Origin: JAWKWH01 sp041397625
Lineage (GTDB): Bacteria > Pseudomonadota > Alphaproteobacteria > Rhizobiales > Rhizobiaceae
Length of the DNA: 64,000 nt
Direction of reading: 5' to 3'
NCBI GenBank assembly: GCA_041397625.1
Contig: JAWKWH010000007.1
Span: forward strand, 1-64,000
A program made the translations under genes and the position numbers. Of the stretch, positions 17,903 through 25,980 are shown in pieces. Numbering within the stretch: the stretch's first letter is position 1; each line of letters starts with the position of its first letter. The notes under the pieces are model-generated. The model saw only the letters and a program-made list of their open reading frames with translations. It was not told the DNA's origin and did no database searches.

Positions 17903-19123
17903 ATGGCCGATTTTCACCAGAACGGCAGCGTGGCGACACTGCACAACCTGCGCACGCGCGGCGGCGCCGATCTCGAGCGCGAGCTGGAGGTGTTGTCGTC
18001 GGGACGCAAGATATCGCTGATCCTGCCGTCCCTGTTTTCGGAACTGGAAGGTCCGGCGCTGGAACACATCGTCGATGAACTGGTCGACGCGCGCTTCATC
18101 AACCACATCATCATCGGCCTCGACCGGGCCGACGAGGAACAATACCGCTTCGCTCGGGACTATTTCTCGCGTCTGCCCCAGGAGCACAGCGTGCTGTGGA
18201 ACGACGGTCCGAGGCTGCGGGCGATCGACGAACGGCTGAGCGGCGCCGGCCTGTCGCCCGAGGAACCGGGCAAGGGCCGGAATGTCTGGTTCTGCATCGG
18301 CTACGCGCTGGCGCGACGCAATTGCGACGTGGTGGCGCTGCATGATTGCGACATCGTCACCTATGCGCGCGAGATGCTGGTGCGGTTGGTCTATCCGGTC
18401 GCCAACCCCGCCTTCTCGTTCCAGTTCTGCAAGGGTTACTATCCGCGGCTTGCCGGCGGCAAGCTGAACGGGCGCGTGAGCCGGCTGCTGGTCACCCCGC
18501 TCATTATCGCGTTGCGCAAGACGGTGGGCGAGCGCGATTACCTCGATTACCTGCGCGCGTTTCGCTATCCGCTTGCCGGCGAGTTCGCCATGCGCACGGC
18601 GATCCTGCCCGACATGCGCATTCCCTCCGACTGGGGCCTGGAGATCGGCGTGTTGTCGGAAGCATGGCGCAACCTCTCGCCGAAATCCGTCTGCCAGGTC
18701 GAGATTTCCGATGCCTACGACCACAAGCACCAGCCGCTTTCCGAGGAAGATGCCTCCAAGGGGCTCTCGCGCATGTCGATCGATATTTGCAAGGCGCTCT
18801 ACCGCAAGCTGGCGACGGACGGGACGGTGTTCACCCACGAGACCTTCCGCACACTGAAAGCGACCTACTACCGCACGGCACTCGACCTGATCGAAAACTA
18901 CTACAATGATGCCAAGATGAACGGCCTGCATGTCGATCGGCACGAGGAGGAAAGGGCGCTTGAACTGTTCGCCTCCAATGTCGTCGAGGCGGGGCAGACA
19001 TTCCTCAACAATCCGATGGAAACCCCTTTCATTCCCAATTGGAGCCGGGTGCAGTCGGCCGACCCCGACCTGATGGACGACATGGTGGCGGCGGTCGAGG
19101 CCGACAACAAGGACTTCGTCTGA
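17903..19123 (+). CDS. gpgS: Glucosyl-3-phosphoglycerate synthase (GpgS-type, GT81)
   Basis: A 406-residue retaining glycosyltransferase. It has the GpgS-like opening ISLILPSLFSELEGPALEHI, the conserved GKGRNVWFCIGYALA and the metal-binding LHDCDIVTY (DxD-type). It would join glucose from an NDP-glucose donor to 3-phosphoglycerate. The start ATG 17903 follows an AGGGAGACC ribosome-binding site; the frame extends 20 codons further upstream without support. The phosphatase at 13.9 kb would complete synthesis of glucosylglycerate. The phosphorylase gene faces it 17 bases away on the other strand, so synthesis and breakdown converge. A mannosyl donor cannot be excluded. Confidence 0.88.
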   Translation: MADFHQNGSVATLHNLRTRGGADLERELEVLSSGRKISLILPSLFSELEGPALEHIVDELVDARFINHIIIGLDRADEEQYRFARDYFSRLPQEHSVLWNDGPRLRAIDERLSGAGLSPEEPGKGRNVWFCIGYALARRNCDVVALHDCDIVTYAREMLVRLVYPVANPAFSFQFCKGYYPRLAGGKLNGRVSRLLVTPLIIALRKTVGERDYLDYLRAFRYPLAGEFAMRTAILPDMRIPSDWGLEIGVLSEAWRNLSPKSVCQVEISDAYDHKHQPLSEEDASKGLSRMSIDICKALYRKLATDGTVFTHETFRTLKATYYRTALDLIENYYNDAKMNGLHVDRHEEERALELFASNVVEAGQTFLNNPMETPFIPNWSRVQSADPDLMDDMVAAVEADNKDFV

Positions 19124-19140
19124 ACGGACGGGACCCGGGC

Positions 19141-20898
19141 CTACCAGCGATTGCTGATCCAACGGCATTGGTAGGGCTCAAGCAGGATATCGCCCGCGGA
19201 CGGATCGATCACCTCGCCGGAAAGCATGTCGTGCCACTCCTCGCCGCCGATGAGATTGATCGATACCGCCGGTAGGATGACACGCTCGCCGGAAACGTTG
19301 TGAAGCGCGAAGACCGACTGGTCGCGGTCCAGGCTCTGCCGCCAGAAACCGAAAATGCGGTGGCCGAGTTGCATGGTGAACTGCGTGGCATTGGGATGGA
19401 AGGCTTTCTGGCGACGCCGGACGGCGATGCGGCGACACATTTCCGCAAGAACCTGGGAGTGCGGGCTCGAGGTATCGTCGAGCAGGCGGTTGAGCGTCGG
19501 ATAGTCCCAGCGATGGCGGTTGATCGCGCGGTTGTGCCCGGATCGCTCGACGCCCTCCTGATCGTTCCCGGTTCCAAGCAACGAGTGGATGTAGAAGGCG
19601 GGAATGCCCTCGAGCGCCATCATGATGGTCTGGCTGCAGAGAAAGCGCGCGAACTGATGATCGTCGGCACCGTCGATCGTGCCGCGCATGGCGTCGAAGA
19701 AGGTCGTGTTGATCTCGTAGGGCCGCTCGCTGCCGTCGGGGCCGGTGCGCATCGACACCATGCCGCCGAAGTGTCGGACCGCGCCGATCATCGCATCGAT
19801 ATCCGCATCGTCGAGCAGCCCCTCGGCCGGGCGGACGCCGATCCCGTCATGGGACGCGGTGAAGTTTAGATAGGCGCAGCCGAGCTGCGCCGGCGGCATG
19901 GCCATCTGCCATCGGTTGAGATGCCTCGCCGTACCGGTCAGCAGCGCGTGGAGGATAAGCGGCGGCAGCGCGAAGTTATAGATCGCGTGCGCCTCGTTGC
20001 GATTGCCGAAATAGGACAGGTTCTCCGCGTTCGGCACATTGGTCTCGGTTAGAAGGACCACGGGCTCGCGCGCATAGTCGAGCAACAGTCGCATCAGCCT
20101 GACGACGGCATGGGTCTGAGGCAGATGAATACAGTTGGTACCGATCACCTTCCAGAGGAAGGCCACCGCGTCGAGCCGGATGATGCGCACGCCATTGTCG
20201 ATGTGCAGGCGCATGATGCGCAGGAATTCGAGCAGCACTTGCGGGTTGGAAAAATCGAGATCGATCTGGTCGTGGCTGAAGGTGCACCAGACATGCCGTG
20301 TCCCGTTGGCGGTTTCGACAGGCCGCAGCAGCGGGCTGGTGCGCGGGCGGACCACGGCGGAGAGATCGTCCTCGGGCGAGGCTTCGAAGAAAAAGCGATC
20401 ATAGGGCTGATGCCCCTGAAGGTATTCGTTGAACCAGTTGCCCTGGCTGGACACGTGATTGAGCACGAGGTCGCTCATCACCGTGAATTCGCCGGCGATA
20501 CGGTTGATGTCTGCCCAATCGCCGAGAATGCCGTTGACCTTGCGATAGTCGGTGACCGCGAAACCGTCGTCGGAGGTGAAGGGGAAGAACGGCAGAATGT
20601 GGATGCCGCTGACGATGCCGCTCAGGCGCCGCTTGAGAAAGTCCTGCAACAGGTCGAGCGGCTTGTGCGCGCCGTCGATGATGGAATCGCCATAGGCGAT
20701 CATCAGCGCATCCTCTTCCGACCACAGGCTGTTGTTGGGCACGCGCGAACGCTGGCGCATCGTGTGGCCGTCCGGCCAGAACGCCCCGGTGACCGCCGCG
20801 CACAGCGCTTCCGTATCGGCGTCCGGATAGAGATAGCGGACAAGGACGGCAAGCTTGGTCCGGTATTGGGAAGGGATACTCGACAAGGGCAATGACAC
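19141..20898 (-). CDS. GH13_18 phosphorylase, probably glucosylglycerate phosphorylase
   Basis: A 585-residue alpha-amylase-superfamily enzyme of the sucrose-phosphorylase group. Catalytic residues are visible: nucleophile Asp in IIRLDAVAFLWK, acid/base Glu in LLTETNVPN, and the stabiliser in NFTASHDGIGVRP. Sucrose phosphorylases are about 490-510 residues; this longer form matches the glucosylglycerate phosphorylases (E. coli YcjM is the known model). Its position tail-to-tail with gpgS makes glucosylglycerate the most likely substrate, releasing glucose-1-phosphate and glycerate when osmolarity falls. The start is GTG 20898; its ribosome-binding site is weak. Confidence 0.85.
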   Translation of the reverse strand: MSLPLSSIPSQYRTKLAVLVRYLYPDADTEALCAAVTGAFWPDGHTMRQRSRVPNNSLWSEEDALMIAYGDSIIDGAHKPLDLLQDFLKRRLSGIVSGIHILPFFPFTSDDGFAVTDYRKVNGILGDWADINRIAGEFTVMSDLVLNHVSSQGNWFNEYLQGHQPYDRFFFEASPEDDLSAVVRPRTSPLLRPVETANGTRHVWCTFSHDQIDLDFSNPQVLLEFLRIMRLHIDNGVRIIRLDAVAFLWKVIGTNCIHLPQTHAVVRLMRLLLDYAREPVVLLTETNVPNAENLSYFGNRNEAHAIYNFALPPLILHALLTGTARHLNRWQMAMPPAQLGCAYLNFTASHDGIGVRPAEGLLDDADIDAMIGAVRHFGGMVSMRTGPDGSERPYEINTTFFDAMRGTIDGADDHQFARFLCSQTIMMALEGIPAFYIHSLLGTGNDQEGVERSGHNRAINRHRWDYPTLNRLLDDTSSPHSQVLAEMCRRIAVRRRQKAFHPNATQFTMQLGHRIFGFWRQSLDRDQSVFALHNVSGERVILPAVSINLIGGEEWHDMLSGEVIDPSAGDILLEPYQCRWISNRW

Positions 20899-21044
20899 CG
20901 GCTTTGGATGCGTCGATTGAATGCCGACACCTTTGGGGAATCAAGTCCGCGAGTGCCTCAATTTTCGGCAGTTCTGCCCGCTTTTCGCTCACCTTGCCGG
21001 CGGCCCGTGCGGATTGGTTGGTCGGGTGGAGCGGTTGGCATTGC

Positions 21045-21608
21045 TCAACAATCTCCGACCAGGGACAGCGCCGCTTTCTTGAGCGAGGCCAGCAGGCGCC
21101 GCAGATGCGCCTTGTCGGCGGCGACATATTTGAAGTTTGCCGATGAATGGAAGACGAGGTCAGCGAGATCCGCCGCTGTCGTGCCGGCGGCTTCAAGCTG
21201 CCGCTCATAGGGCGCGAACTGGGCGGCGAGTGCGGCAACCTTGGCGGCTTCGGCGGCGTGCAGAGGTTCGAAACCGGCGCCGCTGGTGCCCGTCAGCAGA
21301 TCATTGGCATCGGGCATGGCGCGAATCTTGTCGAAATAGTCGACAACCGCATGCTCGAAATAGATGTCGAGCTTGTCGCCGATCGACCCGGCATCCGCCC
21401 ATGCCGTTTCGATCGTCTTCATCGTGCTCATGGCCATTTGCATGATGGCCGCCATCATGATGTCCTGCTTGCTGGCGAAGTTGGCATAGAGCGTCTGGCG
21501 CGATACGCCAGCCTGCTCGGCAATGTCGCCCATGGTGGCGCGCCGGATGCCATACCGGGAAAATACCTCGATGGCGGCGCCAATCAGCCGTGCCTCTTTG
21601 TCATCCAT
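21045..21608 (-). CDS. TetR/AcrR-family transcriptional regulator
   Basis: A 187-residue regulator. The N-terminal helix-turn-helix is typical (GIRRATMGDIAEQAGVSRQTLYANFASKQDI, about residues 19-50); the C-terminal ligand domain is not recognisable. It is divergent from the molybdenum hydroxylase genes across 135 bases that contain a palindrome overlapping promoter elements, so it very likely represses both itself and that operon in response to an aromatic or aldehyde substrate. Confidence 0.92.
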   Translation of the reverse strand: MDDKEARLIGAAIEVFSRYGIRRATMGDIAEQAGVSRQTLYANFASKQDIMMAAIMQMAMSTMKTIETAWADAGSIGDKLDIYFEHAVVDYFDKIRAMPDANDLLTGTSGAGFEPLHAAEAAKVAALAAQFAPYERQLEAAGTTAADLADLVFHSSANFKYVAADKAHLRRLLASLKKAALSLVGDC

Positions 21609-21617
21609 GCTTACAAC

Positions 21618-21649
21618 TTGACAAAATATGGATGATTGTCAAATATGAT
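21618..21649. promoter_or_regulatory. Probable TetR operator with overlapping divergent promoters
   Basis: An inverted repeat TTGACAA-N11-TTGTCAA spans 21618-21642, and the flanks AATATG/CAAATATG add partial symmetry. The left arm contains a perfect -35 hexamer TTGACA for the plus strand (21618-21623), and the right arm gives TTGACA on the minus strand. A TATGAT at 21644-21649 could serve as a plus-strand -10, but with a long 20-base spacer. A repressor bound here would block both directions. Confidence 0.72.
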
Positions 21650-21743
21650 ACCATGATTTGACCCCGGATGCCCTGCGACAAGGCTTATCGCGCAGAAGCA
21701 CCGAACGCAAACAAGGTCAAATCGGCGGTAAGGGAGATACCCG

Positions 21744-22202
21744 ATGAAACTGACCGTCAACGGTCAAGAGCGCGAGGTTGATGTCGAGGACGACATGCCG
21801 CTTCTGTGGGTGCTGCGTGACGAACTGGGTATCACGGGACCGAAATATGGCTGCGGTATCGCCCAGTGCGGCGCCTGTACGGTGCATGTCGACGGCGTCG
21901 CCGTTCGCTCCTGTCAGTTGCGCGCCGGAGACGTGGAAGGCGATGTCACCACGATTGAGGGACTGGGGACGCCGGAAACTCTGCACGCGGTCCAGGCGGC
22001 CTGGATCGAGCATCAGGTGGCCCAGTGCGGCTACTGCCAGCCGGGTCAGATGATGCAGGCGGCCTCCTTCCTCGATCTCAACGACGACCCGGACGACGAG
22101 GATATCGACCGCGCCATGTCGTCCAACCTGTGCCGATGCGGCACCTATCCACGCATCCGCGAAGCGGTCAAAACCGCGGCCCGGAACCTGAGGAATGCTT
22201 GA
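21744..22202 (+). CDS. iorA: 2Fe-2S subunit of a molybdenum hydroxylase (IorA type)
   Basis: A 152-residue protein with two [2Fe-2S] clusters: plant-ferredoxin type near the N-terminus (YGCGIAQCGACTVHVDG, then SCQLRAGD) and the helical C-terminal type (CGYCQPGQMM and NLCRCGTYPRIREAV). It passes electrons from the molybdenum subunit, whose gene overlaps it by 8 bases, to a downstream carrier, here probably the cytochrome c encoded next. Related complexes include isoquinoline 1-oxidoreductase and aldehyde dehydrogenases. It lacks any export signal; IorA-type subunits are carried across the membrane with the Tat-signalled large subunit. Confidence 0.93.
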   Translation: MKLTVNGQEREVDVEDDMPLLWVLRDELGITGPKYGCGIAQCGACTVHVDGVAVRSCQLRAGDVEGDVTTIEGLGTPETLHAVQAAWIEHQVAQCGYCQPGQMMQAASFLDLNDDPDDEDIDRAMSSNLCRCGTYPRIREAVKTAARNLRNA

Positions 22203-24444
22203 GATGGGACGCGCAACGACAATTGCCCGCAGAACATTCCTCATCGGTTCGGCCGCGATCGCCGGCGGTGTCGCCTTCGGTACCTACATGTATCGCCGGC
22301 CGCCGGCGAACCCGCTACTGGCCAACCTCGAGGAAGGCGAAGCCGCCTTCACGCCCTATGTGAAGATCGATGCGGAAGGGGTGACGCTGATAACGCCGCG
22401 CACCGATCTCGGTCAGGGCACCTATTCCGTGCAGGCGGCGATGATTGCGGAGGAGCTCGATATCGAGCTCGACCAGGTTCAGGTCGATCCCGGCCCGCCG
22501 AGCCCCGCCTACTACAATACGGCCCTGTCCGAGGAGAGCGCTCCGTTCCGCTCGACGGACGAAAGCTTCGCCGCTGAATCGGCACGCGGTTTCGTCGACA
22601 TGCTAATGAAGTTTCTCGGCATGCAGGTCACCGGGGGATCGACTTCGGTTCCCGACGGCTATGAGAAACTGCGCATGGCCGGCGCGGTTGCGCGCGAGAC
22701 CCTGAAGGCGGCGGCGGCCAGCAAGAGCGGGGTCGCTGTCGACCAGTTGAAGACGGCAAACGGTGCGGTTCAACTGCCCGACGGCTCCGAACTCACCTAT
22801 GTCGAACTGGCGCCGGTCGCGGCCGGCATGGAACTGGCGAGCGGCGTCACGTTGCGCGATCCGGGCGAATGGCGCTTGCTCGGCAAGCCGATGCGGCGCC
22901 ACGACATGGTCGCCAAATCGACCGGCCGGCTGACCTATGGGATCGACATGAAGATCGACGGCATGGTGCACGCCGCCGTCAAGCGCAACCCGCGCCAAGG
23001 CGGTGCGCTAAAGGGCTTCGACGCTTCGGCCGCCGAAAAGATGCGCGGCGTCATGAAGGTCGTGCCGATCAAGGGCGGAGTAGGTGTGATCGCGGACAAT
23101 AGCTGGCGTGCGTTTCAGGCCGTGGAAGCGATCGAGTGTGACTGGGGTCCGGCGCCGTATCCGGCGAACATGGACGGACACTGGGAGACGCTCGCCAATT
23201 CTTTCGTCGATGAGCGGCTCGATGCGCGCACCCGCGATGACGGCGATGTGGAAGCCGCCTTGCGGCAGGGCGAGGTGTTTGAGGCCGAATATCGCGTACC
23301 CTATCTTGCCCATGCGCCGCTGGAGCCGATAAGCGCCATCGTCAAAGTGACGGAGGAACGGGTCGATGTCTGGACCGGCACCCAGATACCGCGCTTTGTG
23401 CAGAACAATGTCGCGACGATGACCGGGATGGATGTGGAAAATGTCCACGTCCACGTGCTTTATGTTGGCGGCAGTTTCGGTCATCGCCTGGAAGACGATG
23501 TCGTCAGGCAGACGGTTGAGATCGCCATGACGATGAAGGGCACGCCGGTCAAACTGACCTACAGCCGCGAAGAGGACATGCTGCACGACTATCCGCGGCA
23601 GATCGCCATGGCGCGTGGCCGCGGCACGGTCAAGGACGGAAAGGTGGAGGCCTACGATCTCGGGATTGCGATGCCGTCGGTGATCGGTTCCCAAATGGGT
23701 CGTCAAGGCCTTTCGGTACCGGGTCCCGATCCGGCAATCCTCGCCGGCGCATGGGAGCAGCCCTTCGCCATCGCCAACTACCGCGTTACCGGCTATCGCG
23801 CCCCCGAATTGGCGCCGATCAGTTCGTGGCGCTCGGTTGGCGCATCGTCCAACGGTTTCTTCCATGACTGTCTTCTCGACGAACTGATTCACGCAGCCGG
23901 CGCCGATCCGCTGGAAGAGCGTATCCGGCTTTGCTGGCACGAGCCGTCGCGCAAGGTACTCGAGGCGGTGGGTGAAATGTCCGGATGGGGCAGTGATGTT
24001 GGCGCCAACCGGGGCCGCGGCGTGGCCTTCTGCATGTCGTTCGGCGTGGCCACGGCAGAGGTGGTCGAGGTTACCGCCACCGATGCCGGTATCCGTATCG
24101 ACAAGGTCTATGTGGCGGCGGAGGTCGGCAAGGTGGTCGATCCGGTCAATTTCGACAATCTGGTCAAGGGCGGTGTCATCTGGGGGCTTGGTCACGCGAT
24201 GAACTGCGAGATCACCTACGCCGACGGCATGGCCGAGCAGACCAACTACCATGCCTATGAGGGAATGCGGCTCTACCAGTGCCCGGAGATCGAGGTGCGC
24301 GGGCTGGAAAACGGCGACAAGATCCGCGGCATCGGCGAACCGCCTGTTCCGCCTGCCGCGCCCGCGCTCGCCAATGCGATCTTCGCGGCCACCGGCAAGC
24401 GTATTCGCGAAATGCCGTTCAACAAGCACATCGATTTCGTCTGA
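22195..24444 (+). CDS. iorB: Molybdopterin-binding subunit of a molybdenum hydroxylase (IorB type)
   Basis: A 749-residue xanthine-oxidase-family large subunit. A twin-arginine signal (ARRTFLIGSAA, about residues 10-22) predicts folded export to the periplasm. Cofactor blocks include GGSFGHRLEDDV, SWRSVGASSNGFFHD, and the active-site glutamate loop IRGIGEPPVPPAAPA near the C-terminus. It hydroxylates N-heterocycles or oxidises aldehydes using water as oxygen donor. ATG 22195 overlaps the small subunit by 8 bases; ATG 22204 is an equal alternative. Substrate not determinable. No xdhC/coxI-like cofactor-insertion gene is adjacent, so maturation must depend on a gene elsewhere. Confidence 0.93.
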   Translation: MLEMGRATTIARRTFLIGSAAIAGGVAFGTYMYRRPPANPLLANLEEGEAAFTPYVKIDAEGVTLITPRTDLGQGTYSVQAAMIAEELDIELDQVQVDPGPPSPAYYNTALSEESAPFRSTDESFAAESARGFVDMLMKFLGMQVTGGSTSVPDGYEKLRMAGAVARETLKAAAASKSGVAVDQLKTANGAVQLPDGSELTYVELAPVAAGMELASGVTLRDPGEWRLLGKPMRRHDMVAKSTGRLTYGIDMKIDGMVHAAVKRNPRQGGALKGFDASAAEKMRGVMKVVPIKGGVGVIADNSWRAFQAVEAIECDWGPAPYPANMDGHWETLANSFVDERLDARTRDDGDVEAALRQGEVFEAEYRVPYLAHAPLEPISAIVKVTEERVDVWTGTQIPRFVQNNVATMTGMDVENVHVHVLYVGGSFGHRLEDDVVRQTVEIAMTMKGTPVKLTYSREEDMLHDYPRQIAMARGRGTVKDGKVEAYDLGIAMPSVIGSQMGRQGLSVPGPDPAILAGAWEQPFAIANYRVTGYRAPELAPISSWRSVGASSNGFFHDCLLDELIHAAGADPLEERIRLCWHEPSRKVLEAVGEMSGWGSDVGANRGRGVAFCMSFGVATAEVVEVTATDAGIRIDKVYVAAEVGKVVDPVNFDNLVKGGVIWGLGHAMNCEITYADGMAEQTNYHAYEGMRLYQCPEIEVRGLENGDKIRGIGEPPVPPAAPALANAIFAATGKRIREMPFNKHIDFV

Positions 24445-24457
24445 GGTCCGGTCCCAA

Positions 24458-25093
24458 GTGAAACGACACATTCTTATCCTTGCATGTCTGGCGTTTGCCG
24501 TCTCGATCGCCGGCGCTGCCGAAGAGGCGGGAACGGGCCGTATGCTCAACGAGTTTCCCGAAGGTTCGGTGTCGGCCGAGGAAGGACTTGCCAACTGGGC
24601 CAAGTTCTACGAGGTCGCCTCGCACCCGCGTTGCTCAAACTGCCATGTCGGGCCTGAAAACCGGCCGATGTGGTCCGGGCCGAGCTATGGCAGGACACGG
24701 CCGCACGGCATGAACATCAATGCCGACGACAGCCGTATCGGCGCCGAGGCAGTGATGTGCTCGACCTGCCATGTGACGCTGTCGGAACCCGATCCCGATG
24801 CCAATGCGGTGCCGCACGCGCCGCCGCGCGTCGCCGCCACCTGGTCGCTGCCGCCGGTCGAGGCGGAGTGGTTTGGCAAATCGTCCGTCTACATCTGCAA
24901 CCAGTTGAAAGACCCGGAGCGTAACGGCAACCGCACGATCGCGGAAGTCGCCTCGCATCTGGATCATGATGCGGTGCTGCACTGGGCTTGGAATCCCGGC
25001 GGCAATCGCGAACCCGCGCCGCACTCGCTGCAAGAAGCGATGGACGCACTGATGAAATGGGCGGCGGCCGGTACTCCGTGCCCGGAGGAATAG
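24458..25093 (+). CDS. Periplasmic dihaem cytochrome c
   Basis: A 211-residue exported protein. It starts at GTG 24458 with a clear signal peptide (KRHILILACLAFAVSIAGA, cleavage near residue 20), followed by two haem-binding motifs, CSNCH (about 59-63) and CSTCH (about 101-105). It lies 13 bases after the molybdenum subunit gene and is the likely electron acceptor of that enzyme, linking it to the respiratory chain, as in IorAB- and aldehyde-dehydrogenase-type complexes. Other cysteines (VYICNQ, GTPCPEE) are not followed by CH and could be structural. The frame is open much further upstream but overlaps iorB. Confidence 0.88.
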   Translation: MKRHILILACLAFAVSIAGAAEEAGTGRMLNEFPEGSVSAEEGLANWAKFYEVASHPRCSNCHVGPENRPMWSGPSYGRTRPHGMNINADDSRIGAEAVMCSTCHVTLSEPDPDANAVPHAPPRVAATWSLPPVEAEWFGKSSVYICNQLKDPERNGNRTIAEVASHLDHDAVLHWAWNPGGNREPAPHSLQEAMDALMKWAAAGTPCPEE

Positions 25094-25102
25094 GGATCGG
25101 CC

Positions 25103-25456
25103 ATGCTTTCCAGTCTGTTCAGATCCGTAACGGCCGCGCCGCTGGTGTTTCTCAGCGGCCTGTTGCATCTGCCGGTTTTCGTTGCCGACGGGATGACCGC
25201 CTTTGCCGGCGCGATGGCGGTGACCGGGCTCATCTATATCGCGATCGCGGCGGGCCTCCGGCGCGGCTGGCGCTGGCTTTCCTGGATCGCATTCCTGGTG
25301 ATGACCTTCGGGGCGGTCGCGGCGTACATCCTCGCCGGCAGCGACGCCTCGCTGCATCGCTGGCTGTTCCTGGCGATCGCCGTCGTCGACGTGCTGGCGG
25401 CAATCGTCCTGTTCGGCAGCCTGTGGCGAGCACGCGAGAAGGTCGCCAGCATATAG
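25103..25456 (+). CDS. Small four-helix membrane protein, unknown function
   Basis: A 117-residue hydrophobic protein with four predicted membrane segments (about 8-30, 35-52, 60-80, 86-106) and an arginine-rich cytoplasmic end (LWRAREKVASI). I do not recognise a family. It starts 9 bases after the cytochrome c gene and so is the last gene of the molybdenum hydroxylase operon; it may anchor the enzyme or mediate electron transfer to quinone, though no haem-ligating His pair is evident. Confidence 0.65.
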   Translation: MLSSLFRSVTAAPLVFLSGLLHLPVFVADGMTAFAGAMAVTGLIYIAIAAGLRRGWRWLSWIAFLVMTFGAVAAYILAGSDASLHRWLFLAIAVVDVLAAIVLFGSLWRAREKVASI

Positions 25457-25506
25457 GCGTTTCCATTCAGGTTGAGCCTTGAGCTATCAGTTTGGGCTGG
25501 CAAGGC

Positions 25507-25980
25507 TTATTTGGTCTTCTTCAGACGGACATGGGCGCTTTCGCTCTTGATGCCGCTCTCGGCGCCGGATCGCATCTCGATCGATCCCGCCGCCGGCGCT
25601 GTCAGCGCGAAATGGTGCGAACCCTCGGCGTCGTTTCCACGCAGGCTGAGGCCGCCGCCGGTCAATGCGCCGCTCGATTTGCGCCCGCCGGTACCCGACA
25701 GATCCAGGCCGGCCAGGGCGCCGCCGCCCGTGTCGGTGATCTGCGTCTTGAAGCCGCGCGAGCCTGCCGGCGCCGCGCAGCGGCCTAAGACGACGATCTT
25801 GCCGGCTTCCGGCGATGTGATCCTGAGGCGGCAGGTGAGCCGGCCGGTTTCCTCGTTCCTGCCGATGCGCTCATAGGTTCCCGATCCGCGCCACTCGCCG
25901 ACATAGTCGGAAAGGTCGGCGCCATGCGCTCGTGAAACGGCGAGCGCCACGACAATGGCGAGTATCGCGATGCGTGTCAT
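25507..25980 (-). CDS. Small exported protein, unknown function
   Basis: A 157-residue protein with a Sec signal peptide (MTRIAILAIVVALAVSRAHG, cleavage before ADLSDYVG). The mature part is glycine-rich and looks beta-rich (DYVGEWRGSGTYER ... GRLTCRLRI ... VLGRCAAPAGSRG). Two cysteines could form a disulphide. Its start overlaps the stop of the RND gene by 4 bases (ATGA), so it is a coupled periplasmic partner of that transporter. No domain recognised; a lipocalin-like or substrate-handling role is speculative. Confidence 0.7.
   Translation of the reverse strand: MTRIAILAIVVALAVSRAHGADLSDYVGEWRGSGTYERIGRNEETGRLTCRLRITSPEAGKIVVLGRCAAPAGSRGFKTQITDTGGGALAGLDLSGTGGRKSSGALTGGGLSLRGNDAEGSHHFALTAPAAGSIEMRSGAESGIKSESAHVRLKKTK

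Noticed and set aside
17621..19168. A 515-codon minus-strand frame opposite gpgS and the end of the BCCT gene
   Set aside because: Shadow of two clear plus-strand genes; it would also run through the strong terminator at 17753-17781.
23008..24603. A 531-codon minus-strand frame opposite iorB
   Set aside because: Shadow of the molybdenum subunit; the sequence has no domain pattern.
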